Origin: Roseiarcus sp963774195 | Lineage (GTDB): Bacteria; Pseudomonadota; Alphaproteobacteria; Rhizobiales; Beijerinckiaceae | Reading direction: 5' to 3' | DNA length: 64,000 nt | NCBI GenBank assembly: GCA_963774195.1 | Contig: CAVZDY010000004.1 | Coordinates: 186,001 to 250,000 of the forward strand | Shown here: positions 34,622 through 43,994 of the stretch, in pieces | Layout of the letters: the number at the start of each line of letters is the position of its first letter | Numbering within the stretch: the stretch's first letter is position 1 | The notes under the pieces: generated by a model | Database searches by the model: none | Seen by the model: only the letters and a program-made list of their open reading frames with translations | What the model was told of the DNA's origin: nothing | Position numbers and translations under genes: made by a program

Positions 34622-34708
34622 ATGGATACGAATACGATACTAGTCGTCATAGTCGTGATATTTCTATTCGGTGGCTTCGGTTGGTACGGGCGTGGACGGT
34701 GGTTCTGA
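34622..34708 (+). CDS. 28-residue single-pass membrane peptide
   Basis: MDTNTILVVIVVIFLFGGFG, then WYGRGRWF: one hydrophobic helix (residues 5-19) followed by a short Gly/Trp/Arg-rich tail. The ATG at 34622 has GGAG 10 bases upstream, and no other start fits as well. Tiny proteins of this form are widespread in Hyphomicrobiales near stress genes. No function is known. It lies downstream of the TAGTTTCCGA motif, so it is probably a member of that regulon. Confidence 0.6.
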   Translation: MDTNTILVVIVVIFLFGGFGWYGRGRWF

Positions 34709-35450
34709 AATGGCCACGTTCAAACGGACGTGCGGCCGGAAGCTGATCTGCCTGCTTCCGCGGCGCCGGCGGTCGACGAAAGGTCTCCCGTCACCGCGGC
34801 AGCCTTCCGCGACCTCGTGACCGTCGCAGAGCAAGGCGGGAAACCGCGAGATTCATGCCGGCTTCGGTATAGGCCCGGCGACCTCCTTCGCATCGACCCG
34901 ATGGCTACGCAGTACGAGGCTGGAAACGACCAAAGCCGATAGCCGCATCGCCACGAGCCATTTGGTTTTCCCGGCGTAGATGACGCGAGGAACGAGATCG
35001 ACGAAAGATTCGGCAAGTACCCATCCCGGACCCCGCACAGATCGATCGGCTTTCGCCGTCGTGCCAGATGGACAGCGCGACGGCGATTGATCGGGACGAT
35101 GAGAGGAGACGATCAACGCCAGCGGCGGCAGCGGTCCCGACGTACGGTTCGGGTGTCAGCAACGCCGACCCCCCTCAACGGAGGCCAACTCGGCGTGCCG
35201 TTTTGCCGGAAAAGGTGCCCCTTGCTACGTCTCTCGACAGCGATGGGTCAGGGATCCCCGCAGTGCCCGACTTCGAGCCGTCCGCAAGCGTGTGTCATAT
35301 GAAGCGCAGGACGTCTATCGGGCGGCGCGCGCACGAGCCGTTCGAGCCTCAGGTGGTAGTCTCTTATCGTGGACGAGATAGCCAAGCTGCCCCAAGGCAT
35401 TCCTCACCTCCAGGAAGGGGCGCTGTCGCGAGACCTTTCATTCGCGGCGT
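34709..35450. other. 740 bases without a supportable gene
   Basis: Several overlapping frames on both strands, all with shadow-like Arg/Pro/Ser-rich translations. It separates the small membrane peptide from the end of the large sensor gene. No terminator or RNA gene was recognised. Confidence 0.4.
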
Positions 35451-38400
35451 CTATGACGCCCGAGGCGGCTGCGCCCCGTCCCCTGTCGCTATCAGCGCCA
35501 GTCGCGCCAGCTGCGGGAGAGACTTGGAACCTGTTCTCTTCATTATGGAGGCGCGGTGATGCTCGACGGTGCGTTGGCTGATGCCGAGGTCGGCCGCGAT
35601 GTTCTTGCTGGGATGGCCGGCAAGCACTCTGTCCAACACCTCGCGCTGCCGCGGCGTGAGCTCCGCGAGATGCTTCGCGGCCGAATTTCGGCGCTCCAGC
35701 AACTTCCCCGCGTCCTGCGACAAATCGAGGGCGCGCTCGATGCTTATGGCGAGCTGCTCGCGGCCGATCGGCTTTTCGATAAAATCCAGCGCGCCCGCTT
35801 GCATCGCCTTAACCGCTATCGCCACGTCGCTGGCTCCGGTGATCATAATCGCCGGCAAGCGACGGCCGTCGTCGTGGAGGCGATGTAGCAACTCGAGCCC
35901 GCTCATTCCCGGGAGATAGGCGTCGATCAACAAGCACTGCGATGGGCCGGGGCGATAGGCTTCGAGAAACGACTCGCAGCTCGAAAAGGTTTCGACCACG
36001 CGGCCGTCGTCCTCCAGCACGACCCGCAACACCTCGCGAAGCTGGTCGTCGTCATCGACGACGAAGATCTTCGAGCGTCCAGCGCCGCTCGATATTTCAG
36101 CGGGGGTGGGCGCAATCAGCGGCTTCGCCAGGATTTTCCCGATGGCTCGGGTCAATTCTGTCAGCTTGACGGGCTTGTTGAACTGAACGCAGTCGTGGAG
36201 GGCGATGTCGCGCAGGGCCTCGGTCGAAATATCGCCGGTAAGAATGATGAAGGGAAGCTCACGGTTCAGCGCCTGCCTCAATTTCTGAGCGACTTGCAGG
36301 CCGTTCATCCCGCTCGGCAGATTGTAATCCGCAAGCACGAGATCGGGGCGCATCCCCCCACTCGCCGCCAAGTCCAGAGCGGCGCGGCCGTCCACGGCCG
36401 CGACGGCGTCATAGCCTTCTTCCCGCAAGAAGAGTTCGAGATGCTCGCGCACTTGCGGATCGTCCTCGATGATCAGGATCGTTCCCGTGCGCGCCGCGGT
36501 TCGCACGGCGGCGCCGTCTCTGCCGGGCGGGGGTTGGTCCGGCGACGACGAAGCGCCGCCCGGCGTCAGTGGGACCTCGATCCAAAACACGGAGCCCTTG
36601 CCGTGCAGCGACCGGACCCGGATCGGATGGCCTAGCAGTTCGCCAAGACTCTTGACGATCGACAGGCCCAATCCGAGGCCACGGCTCCGTTGGCGGGCGG
36701 CGTTGTCCAATTGATGATATTCTTCAAAGATCGCCTGCAGCTCCGATGCGGGGATGCCGATGCCGGTGTCCCAGATCTCGATGCGCAGCTGACCTTCGTC
36801 GCGGCGGCACCCGACGAGAACTCTCCCGTGCGGGGTATATTTCATGGCGTTCGAAAGCAGGTTGCGGATCATCTGCTCGAGCAGGCGTGGATCGCTTCGG
36901 ATGGACAGCGCGCAGGGCATTATCCGCAACGCCAGACCGGCCTCCTGTGCGTGATACGTCAGTTCGTCCCTCAGGCGGTCGAACAGATCGCTGATCGGGA
37001 AGTCGACTGTTTCCGCTTTGACTGCTCCCACTTCGATCTGGTTGATGTCGAGCAGCGTGTTCAGCATGCCCGTCATGGCGCTGAGAGCTTCATCGATGCC
37101 CGCCACGAGCTGCTGAGCCTTCTCGCCGACGACCCGTTTCGCCAGGAGGCCCTGGAGCAACGCGAGTGTTTGCAAGGGTTGCCGCAGGTCGTGGCTGGCC
37201 GCCGCGAGAAAGCGTGATTTAGCGAGGCTCGCGAGTTCCGCCTGCCGCTTGGCGGCGGACAATGCGTCCGCTATACGTCGCCGCTCGGTGACGTCTTCAT
37301 AGGTGATGACGACGCCTTCGGTCTTCTCATCGCTCGCGAGGTAGGGCAAGATCCGGCGTATGAACCAATGGCCGCTCTGACCCTGCACCTCCCGCTCGAT
37401 CGGAGCCTGGCTCTTCAGAACCATCCGGGCCTCACCCGCCAAGTCGTCATCGTCGGCGAGCGACCTCAAGTCCGTGAGCGGGCGCCCCACATCGCTCGCG
37501 ATCACATTGAAGACCGCCTTGGTCGCCGGCGTGAAGAATCGGATGTTGAAACGCGTGTCGAGGAAAATCGTCGCTACGTCGGTGCTATAGAGAACGTTCT
37601 GCAAGTCGTCCGCCGTCGCGCGCTGCCGCTCGAGCGTCTCCTGGAGCTGGCTGTTGAGGGCGTTCAGCTCCTCATTGAGTGATTGAAGCTCCTCTTTCGA
37701 TGCGAGCAGCTCCTCGTTGGTCGATTGATATTCCTCATTGACGGACAACGCCTCCTCATTGATCGCCATCTGCTCCTCGCTCGACATCTCGAGATTGCGG
37801 ACGGCGTTTTGAAGTTCGAGTTTCGTCGCATCGAGCTCGCGTTCGAGCTCGATGACGCGAGGAACGTCGGCATGAGGGACATCGCCGTGCGTTGCGATTT
37901 CCTGCGTCGCGCCCTCAATGAAACAGACCAACAATAGGTCTTCGCGGCCGCCGGGCGCCGGTTCGACCGCGATGCGGAATGGCGTCGGATCAACTTCGCC
38001 ACGCGTCCGCCCACCCGGCGCAACGACGCGCGTGTTGTCTTGCAGCGCGCGCTGAATGGTGGTCCTCAACCTCGCGCGCACGCCCTCGCGCGCCATGGCG
38101 ATCAAGTCGTGCAAGGGGCGGCCTGGCGCGATCTTGAGATAGCGATCGACCGGGCCTTGAAAGTGTAGGCATTCGAATTTCCGATTGATCAAGATCGCGG
38201 CGGGGCCATAGGTGTTCAACACCACTTTTCGGCAGAGATCGGCAAGCTCTGCTTGGCGCGATGGTGTTGGACCCAATCCGGAATGCGCGCGCATCCGCGA
38301 CCCGTCGTCCGCGCCGGCAGGCAAGCCGAAAGCGCTGGGCCGCGCGTGCCCCACCCGCTGATAGAGGCGCTCGGCTTTGGAAACGGCGGCAAACCGGCGG

Positions 38401-39833
38401 TCGGCGGCCGCCACCGTCTCCGCATTGCCGAGAAGCAGCAGACCGCCTTCGCGCAACGCGAAATGAAAGATCGAGAGAACCTTCGCCTGAGCCTCCGGGC
38501 GCAGATGGATCAACAGGTTCCGGCATGAAATGAAGTCGAGACGCGCAAACGGCGGGTCCGCCAGCAGATCCTGCGCCGTAAACACCACGCTGGAGCGTAA
38601 CTCGGGCGAGACCCTATAGGAATGATCTTCTCTGGTGAAGAATGCGGTCAATCGATCCGAGGACACCTCGGCCTCAATCGATTGCGGATAGAGGCCCTCG
38701 CGCGCGATCGCCACCACATCCGGATCGACGTCGCTGGCGAAGAGCTGCATTTTGACGTCGCGCTTGGACGCGTTGATCTGCTCCCGGAACAGCATGGCGA
38801 GGGAGTAGGTCTCCTCTCCGGAGCTGCAGCCGGCGACCCAGATCCGCAGGGGTCGCTCCAAAGCATGCTCGCGCACCAGATCGGGAATGACTTTCTTCTC
38901 CAGCACATCAAACACCGGCGCGTCGCGAAAGAAGCCCGTGACGTTGATCAGCAGGTCCTTCGCGAGCTGTTCGCGTTCGTCGGCGTCTCGGAGCAGGAGA
39001 TCGAGATAAGCGTCTGCGGACCTGGTTGCCGCTATCGCCATCCTGCGCGCGACGCGGCGCTCGAGTGTGCCGCGCTTGTAAAGAGTGAAATCGTGAGCCG
39101 TTTTTGTGCGCAAGAGATCGATGATGTTCGGCAGAAGCTCTTGCACGGAATTTGGCGAGCGTAAGGCGTTCGGCGGCGGCGCAAGGGCTTCGCCCTGCAC
39201 GCGCTGCACAAGCGCTTCGGCGATCTTCGCGGCCGAGGCCACCAGGTCCACCGCGCCTGTCGCGATGGCGCTACGCGGCATGCCGTCGTAGTCGGCCTCG
39301 CCGACGTCCTGTGCAATGACGAAGCCGCCGTTCGCCTTCACCGCCTTCAGCCCGAGGCTTCCGTCGGCGCCGGTCCCCGAGAGGACGACGCAGACGACGC
39401 GAGCGCCATATTCGCTCGCCAGGGAATTCAACAGGAAATCGAAAGCGAGGCGCGCTCCGTGGGGCGCTCGTGGCCTTGAAAGCCGCAGCGCCCCCTTGTC
39501 GTCGGCCGAGAGATAGACGCCTGGCGGGATGAGATATACGTGTTCGCGCGCTATCGCCATTCCGTCAGTCACTTGCAAGACGGGCATCGCCGTATGGCCC
39601 GCGAGCAATTCCACCATCAGGCTGTCGTGGCTGGGGTCGAGGTGCTGGACGACGATGAAGGCCATGCCGTTGCCCGCGGGCAAGGCGTCCAGTAGCCTCT
39701 TGCACGCGTCGAGGCCGCCAGCCGAAGCGCCGATCGCGACGATCGGGAAATCCGCACGGCTGCTTGCGGAAAGAGCCTTCTCGACCCGAAGCTGTCGTCC
39801 AGCCTCGGCTTGATGCAGACGACGTCCAGGCAT
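35451..39833 (-). CDS. CheB-CheR-PAS-histidine kinase-REC-REC-LuxR fusion protein
   Basis: About 1460 residues from ATG 39833; a longer frame begins at TTG 39884 and neither start has a good ribosome-binding site. Order: CheB-like methylesterase (~30-215; GASAGG, VQHLDPSHDS, GTGADGSLGL), CheR methyltransferase (~230-510; INVTGFFRD, WVAGCSSGEETYSLAM, ISCRNLLIHL), Glu/Leu-rich coiled coil (~650-745), PAS (~745-850), histidine kinase (H in AASHDLRQP, then ATPase motifs DTGIGIP and GLGLGLSIV). Receiver 1 (phospho-Asp in DLVLADYNLP), receiver 2 (CLLIDAYLPGMSG) and a LuxR-type DNA-binding domain (LTPRQREVLDRVLAGHPSKNIAADLGISQRTVEHH) follow. It has no membrane segment, so it senses inside the cell. 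It can in principle sense, phosphorylate itself and bind DNA as one protein. It lies inside the TAGTTTCCGA island and is a candidate controller of it. Confidence 0.9.
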   Translation of the reverse strand: MPGRRLHQAEAGRQLRVEKALSASSRADFPIVAIGASAGGLDACKRLLDALPAGNGMAFIVVQHLDPSHDSLMVELLAGHTAMPVLQVTDGMAIAREHVYLIPPGVYLSADDKGALRLSRPRAPHGARLAFDFLLNSLASEYGARVVCVVLSGTGADGSLGLKAVKANGGFVIAQDVGEADYDGMPRSAIATGAVDLVASAAKIAEALVQRVQGEALAPPPNALRSPNSVQELLPNIIDLLRTKTAHDFTLYKRGTLERRVARRMAIAATRSADAYLDLLLRDADEREQLAKDLLINVTGFFRDAPVFDVLEKKVIPDLVREHALERPLRIWVAGCSSGEETYSLAMLFREQINASKRDVKMQLFASDVDPDVVAIAREGLYPQSIEAEVSSDRLTAFFTREDHSYRVSPELRSSVVFTAQDLLADPPFARLDFISCRNLLIHLRPEAQAKVLSIFHFALREGGLLLLGNAETVAAADRRFAAVSKAERLYQRVGHARPSAFGLPAGADDGSRMRAHSGLGPTPSRQAELADLCRKVVLNTYGPAAILINRKFECLHFQGPVDRYLKIAPGRPLHDLIAMAREGVRARLRTTIQRALQDNTRVVAPGGRTRGEVDPTPFRIAVEPAPGGREDLLLVCFIEGATQEIATHGDVPHADVPRVIELERELDATKLELQNAVRNLEMSSEEQMAINEEALSVNEEYQSTNEELLASKEELQSLNEELNALNSQLQETLERQRATADDLQNVLYSTDVATIFLDTRFNIRFFTPATKAVFNVIASDVGRPLTDLRSLADDDDLAGEARMVLKSQAPIEREVQGQSGHWFIRRILPYLASDEKTEGVVITYEDVTERRRIADALSAAKRQAELASLAKSRFLAAASHDLRQPLQTLALLQGLLAKRVVGEKAQQLVAGIDEALSAMTGMLNTLLDINQIEVGAVKAETVDFPISDLFDRLRDELTYHAQEAGLALRIMPCALSIRSDPRLLEQMIRNLLSNAMKYTPHGRVLVGCRRDEGQLRIEIWDTGIGIPASELQAIFEEYHQLDNAARQRSRGLGLGLSIVKSLGELLGHPIRVRSLHGKGSVFWIEVPLTPGGASSSPDQPPPGRDGAAVRTAARTGTILIIEDDPQVREHLELFLREEGYDAVAAVDGRAALDLAASGGMRPDLVLADYNLPSGMNGLQVAQKLRQALNRELPFIILTGDISTEALRDIALHDCVQFNKPVKLTELTRAIGKILAKPLIAPTPAEISSGAGRSKIFVVDDDDQLREVLRVVLEDDGRVVETFSSCESFLEAYRPGPSQCLLIDAYLPGMSGLELLHRLHDDGRRLPAIMITGASDVAIAVKAMQAGALDFIEKPIGREQLAISIERALDLSQDAGKLLERRNSAAKHLAELTPRQREVLDRVLAGHPSKNIAADLGISQRTVEHHRASIMKRTGSKSLPQLARLALIATGDGAQPPRAS

Positions 39834-40328
39834 GCACTTATGTTTTCTCTGAGAGCGGGGCTCCAACGAGAGCGACCACAACAAATCTTAGCACGATCAC
39901 GTCTCGAATACGAGTTGCGGCAAGGTCGCCCATTGCCAGCCTTGGACAGATCGGCCTGCGGCGAGGTCACGTTGCGCCGCGGCGTGAGTAGTTTCCGAGG
40001 CTGCCCTTGTCGATTACTCGCGTTATCGTTGCTTCAAGCGCGTCTAAGCTCTGCCCCGCCCGCCATGACGGTTTCGGTCGTCGGACGAGCGCTGAGGCCG
40101 GCCCGACACCCGCATCGTCGTAACCTCGAGGCCAAGCATGCAGCCGCCTCGCGACGCATCATCCAAGACTGTCCGCATTCCGAACGCTGGGCGACTGGAA
40201 GAACGCTGGGCGGCGGTTGTTGGTCCGTGTGGCGAGCGCTGGCTGGCCAAATCGCGCGTCTTGCCGAAAATGAACGAGGCAGCGGACTCCGCAGGCTCCT
40301 GGCAGACGCCAGGCGCGGGGATGCGCGG
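39834..40328. other. divergent intergenic region
   Basis: Separates the divergent sensor and receiver genes. It holds motif copy 2 at 39989-39998. No gene is supportable; an open frame running into the receiver gene from 39810 has a shadow-like translation until the ATG at 40329. Confidence 0.5.
39989..39998 (+). promoter_or_regulatory. TAGTTTCCGA motif, copy 2
   Basis: Exact copy, followed by GGCTGCCC; 330 bases upstream of the receiver gene at 40329 and pointing toward it. Confidence 0.55.
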
Positions 40329-40745
40329 ATGAAAGCGCTACGCGTTCTGGTCGTGGAGGAGGACACGATGATCGGCAGAGTGCTTGCCGAGACGCTCAAG
40401 GAGCTCGGCTACGTCGTCTGCGCCGTGGAGACGAGGGCCGCCAATGCCATGGCTGCCGCAGAACGCTGTCGCCCGGACCTGATGATCGTCGACGTCGGCC
40501 TGAGTGAAGCGAGTGCCGTCGCGGCGGTCAGAGAGATCCTCCGAGGCGGCTTTGTCCCGCACGTTTTCGTGACGGGCGATGTGCTGAGGGACCTGTCGCT
40601 GGGGCCAGAGGCGGCCCTCATTCAAAAGCCCTTTCGCGAACCCGATATCGTTCAAGCGATTCAGCGCGCGCTCGCGGGGAAGCCGGAATGCGACACCGCC
40701 CCGATCCTGATCGGAAAACCCATGCCGCTGCGACAGAGGACGTAA
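40329..40745 (+). CDS. single-domain response regulator (receiver only)
   Basis: 138 residues: one receiver domain (about 5-118) and a short tail. The acidic pocket (VVEED), the phosphate-accepting Asp55 (DLMIVDVG), the conserved Thr (VFVTGD) and Lys (LIQKPF) are all present, so it should be phosphorylated normally. There is no output domain; it is probably a phospho-relay shuttle or competes for the nearby hybrid kinase, with which it is divergent. The frame is open much further upstream, but homology starts at the ATG at 40329. Confidence 0.85.
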   Translation: MKALRVLVVEEDTMIGRVLAETLKELGYVVCAVETRAANAMAAAERCRPDLMIVDVGLSEASAVAAVREILRGGFVPHVFVTGDVLRDLSLGPEAALIQKPFREPDIVQAIQRALAGKPECDTAPILIGKPMPLRQRT

Positions 40746-40928
40746 GAAATGCGATCAGCATCGGCGCTTGCCGTTACGACGGACGCTCAGATGCGGCCGG
40801 CTCGGGCGAAGGCGTGCGTTTCCGAGGCTGGCGAGCTTATTGGCTGCCGCAGTTCGATGCAAGGAGCGGCAAGGGTGGCTCGGCTTGCTACGTGGCTGCA
40901 ACGTGAGCGAAGAGAATCGGCCGCCGAA

Positions 40929-41340
40929 ATGACCCAGATCGCCCTTGCGCCTCTGATCGGTCCGGAGTTCGACCAATTCCTCGGCGCGTCGATCCAGGGG
41001 GCGAAACGGAACTATGCTGAGCGAGCCGGCGCTTGCGCGTCTGGACGTCGATCCTTGGCGAGAGGCGGCCGCCCTCGCTCGAATGCCGGTAGAGGCGGCC
41101 ACGAAGCGACTGGCGGCGCAGATCGCCGCCTTGCCGGACGATCTCTCATCGGATCTCCCCATTGAGACGATCGCGCGCGAGCTCATTGCGCTGCTGCCGA
41201 GGAGTATCAGTTTCAATGTCGCTTCACGCGCGAGCGTGTCTGCGACCGCTGGCCGGCAGCGTCCTCAGTCGCGCGTCGCCTTGAGCGCGCTCGCCATCGC
41301 CACTGCGATCGTTTTCGCGCTTCGGTCATTCTTTCCCTGA
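40929..41340 (+). pseudogene. frameshifted small protein with C-terminal membrane helix
   Basis: Two frames seem to be one gene. The first begins MTQIALAPLIGPEFDQFLGASI at 40929. The second, open from 41014, continues LSEPALARLDVDPWREAAALARMPVEAATKRLAAQIAALPD and ends in a hydrophobic helix (VALSALAIATAIVFALRSFF). Small proteins with such an N-terminus leading into LARLDVDPWREAA are familiar to me from Hyphomicrobiales but have no known role. One indel lies in about 40995-41013. If translation starts at the ATG at 41014, a 108-residue version could still be made. Confidence 0.55.
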
Positions 41341-41609
41341 GACTTGGGACCGGCGACAGATCGTCGCCTTCTCCCCCGAGGACGTCACGTCAGTTTTGCC
41401 GCACCAGCCTCATTGCTTGAGACCCTGCAAATCGCGCCGGCGCGGTTGCGTTGTGTATGTCGTACGCCGCACTCGCAAAGCATGGTCGAATGCGAACGTC
41501 CTCGTTCCAGCCTCGCGATTGCCAGCGCAATTCCAGTTCTGGCGATCGCCGCATCTTCAGTTAATCGCCGCAGCCGTCCGCGGTGCCGGTCCAACACGCC
41601 TCGTCGTCC

Positions 41610-42167
41610 TTAGGCAGCGTCGGGCGCGGAAGCGGCCAACGGTGCGACGGCGTCCGCGCGGTGGATATCGAGTCGCGAGGGATTGGTCGCGCCGAGAATC
41701 TCCTTGGCGCGAGCTGCCGCTTCGGCCGTGCCCCGCGCCATGACAAGAAACCTGTCGGCCTTGATGTCGGACTCGTATTGGATCACGCTGTCCTTAGGCA
41801 CGCCGATGCTATAGAGCGCGGCCGCGAGCGCGGCGACGCCGCCGACAAGAACCGCGTCCTCTATGGCGGTGACGATGACTGTCGCGAGAAAGCCGAGCAC
41901 TACCACGGGCCCTGTCACCGGCGAGGCCAGGAAAAGTCCGCCGAAGAACAGGCCCCAGAAGCCGCCCCAGAAGGCGCCGCGAGTGCCCCAGAACTTCACC
42001 CTGTCGCCCGCGGTATAGAATCCCATGACCTTCTCTTCGGAATGATAGCCCTTGCCAACGACGCTGAGGTCCTTCATGGGAAAACCGGCGCCGGTCAGCG
42101 TCTTCACCGCCCCTTCGGCCGCACCGTGGGTCGGGAACACGGCGATTGCCGTTTCAAATTTGTCCAT
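41610..42167 (-). CDS. DUF1269-type membrane stress protein
   Basis: 185 residues from ATG 42167, which has GAGGAG 8 bases upstream; the frame extends to 42227 but without homology. Residues 1-45 (MDKFETAIAVFPTHGAAEGAVKTLTGAGF) form a ferredoxin-like fold common in general stress proteins. The middle (about 65-125) has Gly-rich membrane segments (FWGGFWGLFFGGLF, VVVLGFLATVIVTAIEDAVLVGG), followed by a second soluble stretch. Matches the DUF1269/YflT-like group; biochemical role unknown. Motif copy 3 lies 144 bases upstream in the right orientation. Confidence 0.75.
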   Translation of the reverse strand: MDKFETAIAVFPTHGAAEGAVKTLTGAGFPMKDLSVVGKGYHSEEKVMGFYTAGDRVKFWGTRGAFWGGFWGLFFGGLFLASPVTGPVVVLGFLATVIVTAIEDAVLVGGVAALAAALYSIGVPKDSVIQYESDIKADRFLVMARGTAEAAARAKEILGATNPSRLDIHRADAVAPLAASAPDAA

Positions 42168-42311
42168 GGAAGTCTCCTCGGGGACTACGTAGCGCCGAGC
42201 AAACGCTTTGCGCGGTGCTTGTGCCAAAGCGGCAACGCGCGAGGCGAACCATTCGCCAGCGCGCCGTCCGATAACTCCACACTAGGCGCCGGCGCTCTCG
42301 CGAGGACAGGC

Positions 42312-42321
42312 TCGGAAACTA
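42312..42321 (-). promoter_or_regulatory. TAGTTTCCGA motif, copy 3
   Basis: Exact copy on the minus strand followed by GCCTGTCC; 144 bases upstream of the DUF1269 gene and pointing toward it. Confidence 0.6.
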
Positions 42322-42380
42322 CTCAGCTCGTTCCGCGCTGCCCTCAAGCCTGTTGGCGTTCGACTGCGGTTGCGCGTTTA

Positions 42381-43010
42381 TCAGTCCACTGCCTGGACCG
42401 GCTGAAGAGCGCGCGCGCACGCCGTCACTTCATTTTCGATCGCTGCATAGTCCTTGATGCCGGACCGGCTCCTAGGCGTGATTTGCAATAGGGTGCGTGG
42501 TCGCCACTCTGGATTGACCTTGAGAAAACGGTCGAAGGCGTTGATGCTCTGGATGATGCCCTTCGAATAGTCGAGCCGATCGACGCCGAGCACGAGACGC
42601 AGTCCGTTGAGGCCCTCCCCAATTTGCTTGGCAAGTGGCGAACGCGCGGCGTTGCGCGCGAGCCGTACGTAGGTGGCGGTCTCGATGCCGACCGGAAAAG
42701 CGCCGATCCGCGTCCGCCGCCCCTCCACTTCGAAGCTTAAGTCGGGGCCTGCCCTGACGCACCGTATCGTCGATAGATAGGCGGCGAAATTGTCGCGATC
42801 GTTCCCAGCCCGAGAGCCGACGAGATCATAGTCGGTAAGGGCACCGAGAATCTCATCGCGGTGGGGCAGCGTGCACAGTACGTCCAATGGGGGCGCAGGG
42901 AATGTGAAAAAAGAACCCGATCGGATTGAGATGCGCTCGAGTGCGCAGTTCCCGCACCAACGGAATCAGATGGTAGTCGTGCACCCAAAGGACGTCGGTC
43001 TCATGCGCGC
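42381..43010 (-). pseudogene. otsA: trehalose-6-phosphate synthase fragment
   Basis: The longest frame (42381-42887) encodes the middle of OtsA: LPHRDEILGALTDYDLVG, RTRIGAFPVGIE and the donor-site motif LVLGVDRLDYSKGI. Just upstream another frame reads DVLWVHDYHLIPLVRELR and FFFHIPC, the conserved preceding block, so one base was gained or lost in a C-run near 42888-42893. Both ends of the ~470-residue enzyme are missing: about 130 N-terminal and 150 C-terminal residues. It would have joined UDP-glucose and glucose-6-phosphate. The left end at 43010 abuts a desaturase fragment, marking a deletion junction. Confidence 0.8.
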
Positions 43011-43482
43011 GGCCCGGCAGCCATGGTTAAGCACGACGGGAACCAACGTGGCGATCGCCGGCATCGTCTCTCCGTTGATCTGGCTGATCGGCTTCGGACC
43101 GTTTCTTCTCGTGCAGGCTCCTGTCGTGGCCACAAGCGCCTCGACCTCCGTATGGTTCCTCTACATCCAGCACCAATTCGAGGATACGCTCTGGAGTCAC
43201 GATGGCGAGCGGAGTTTCGACGAAGCGGCTCTGAACGGAAGCTCCCACTATGAACTGCCGCCCGCGCTGGCGTGGTTCACGGGGAATATCGGGGTGCATC
43301 ACGTGCACCATCTTTCGAGCCGCATTCCTTTCTATCGTCTCCCGGAGGCCCTTCGCGATCATCCGCAGCTCGCGAGCCTGGGTCGGCTGTCCTTCCGCCA
43401 AAGCTTGCGGTGCGCGTCGCTGGCGATTTGGGACGAGAGGCAGAGGCGGCTCATATCGTTTCGCGAACTGCGCGATGGATGA
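43011..43482 (+). pseudogene. fatty acid desaturase, C-terminal fragment
   Basis: From about 43020 the + strand encodes IGFGPFLLVQAPVVATSASTSVWFLYIQHQFEDTLWSHD, LAWFTGNIGVHHVHHLSSRIPFYRL and LRCASLAIWDERQRRLISF. This is the end of a membrane fatty-acid desaturase with the third histidine box (HHVHH) and the QHQFE block. The first two histidine boxes and the first membrane pair are absent. The open frame runs back to 42871, but that part is antisense to otsA. It cannot be active alone. Confidence 0.8.
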
Positions 43483-43806
43483 CGGAAACCTCAAGCGCCT
43501 GCTCTCGTCGCTCCGCTGAGAGCAGCGCCTCGTCGTTTGTGAATTCGACGACGGCGGCGGTCGCTCGTTGCTGCCCTCGACTAATTTGAGCCTGAGAGCA
43601 ATTCAGAAAGGCTCGTGCGGCGGGGCATTGCGCTATGGTAAAGCGACAGCGAGGGACTTCGCCGCTCTCCCCGAACACCCCTGCTGCGTGTCAGGGTGCG
43701 TGCGCGAGCATTCAAAAAGAACACCCGCGCGGCCCGCTCGTCACCATCAGGGTTCCTGACGATGATTTCGCGCCGCGTGTCGTGTCCGCATCTCGAATCA
43801 ATAGCA
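43483..43806. other. no supportable gene
   Basis: About 320 bases between the desaturase fragment and the small Gly/Tyr-rich gene. Nothing recognisable on either strand. Confidence 0.4.
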
Positions 43807-43953
43807 CTAGCCGACAACTAGGGCGAGGGGCAACAAAGGACAGCCAAATCCAAATCCATTGTCGTAACCATAACCATGACCATAATCATAGCCACCATAG
43901 CCCGCGCCGTGACCACGATAGTTTCTGCCGGCGTAAGCCACAATTCCCGCCAT
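43807..43953 (-). CDS. 48-residue Gly/Tyr-rich small protein
   Basis: From ATG 43953, with GGGAG 5-6 bases upstream, the minus strand reads MAGIVAYAGRNYRGHGAGYG, then GYDYGHGYGYDNGFGFG, CPLL and a hydrophobic end (PLALVVG). Gly, Tyr and His alternate, as in small exported structural proteins of proteobacteria. The frame is open for about 17 more codons upstream with an Ala/Ser-rich, signal-peptide-like reading, so the true N-terminus may lie further up or have been lost by a frameshift. It directly follows the sigma-factor gene on the same strand. Function unknown. Confidence 0.45.
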   Translation of the reverse strand: MAGIVAYAGRNYRGHGAGYGGYDYGHGYGYDNGFGFGCPLLPLALVVG

Positions 43954-43994
43954 GGAAGCTCCCGCATTGGATGCCTGCACTGTGGACGCTGGTA

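Noticed and set aside
42871..43010. N-terminal extension of the desaturase frame
   Set aside because: This part is antisense to the otsA fragment; desaturase homology begins only near 43020.
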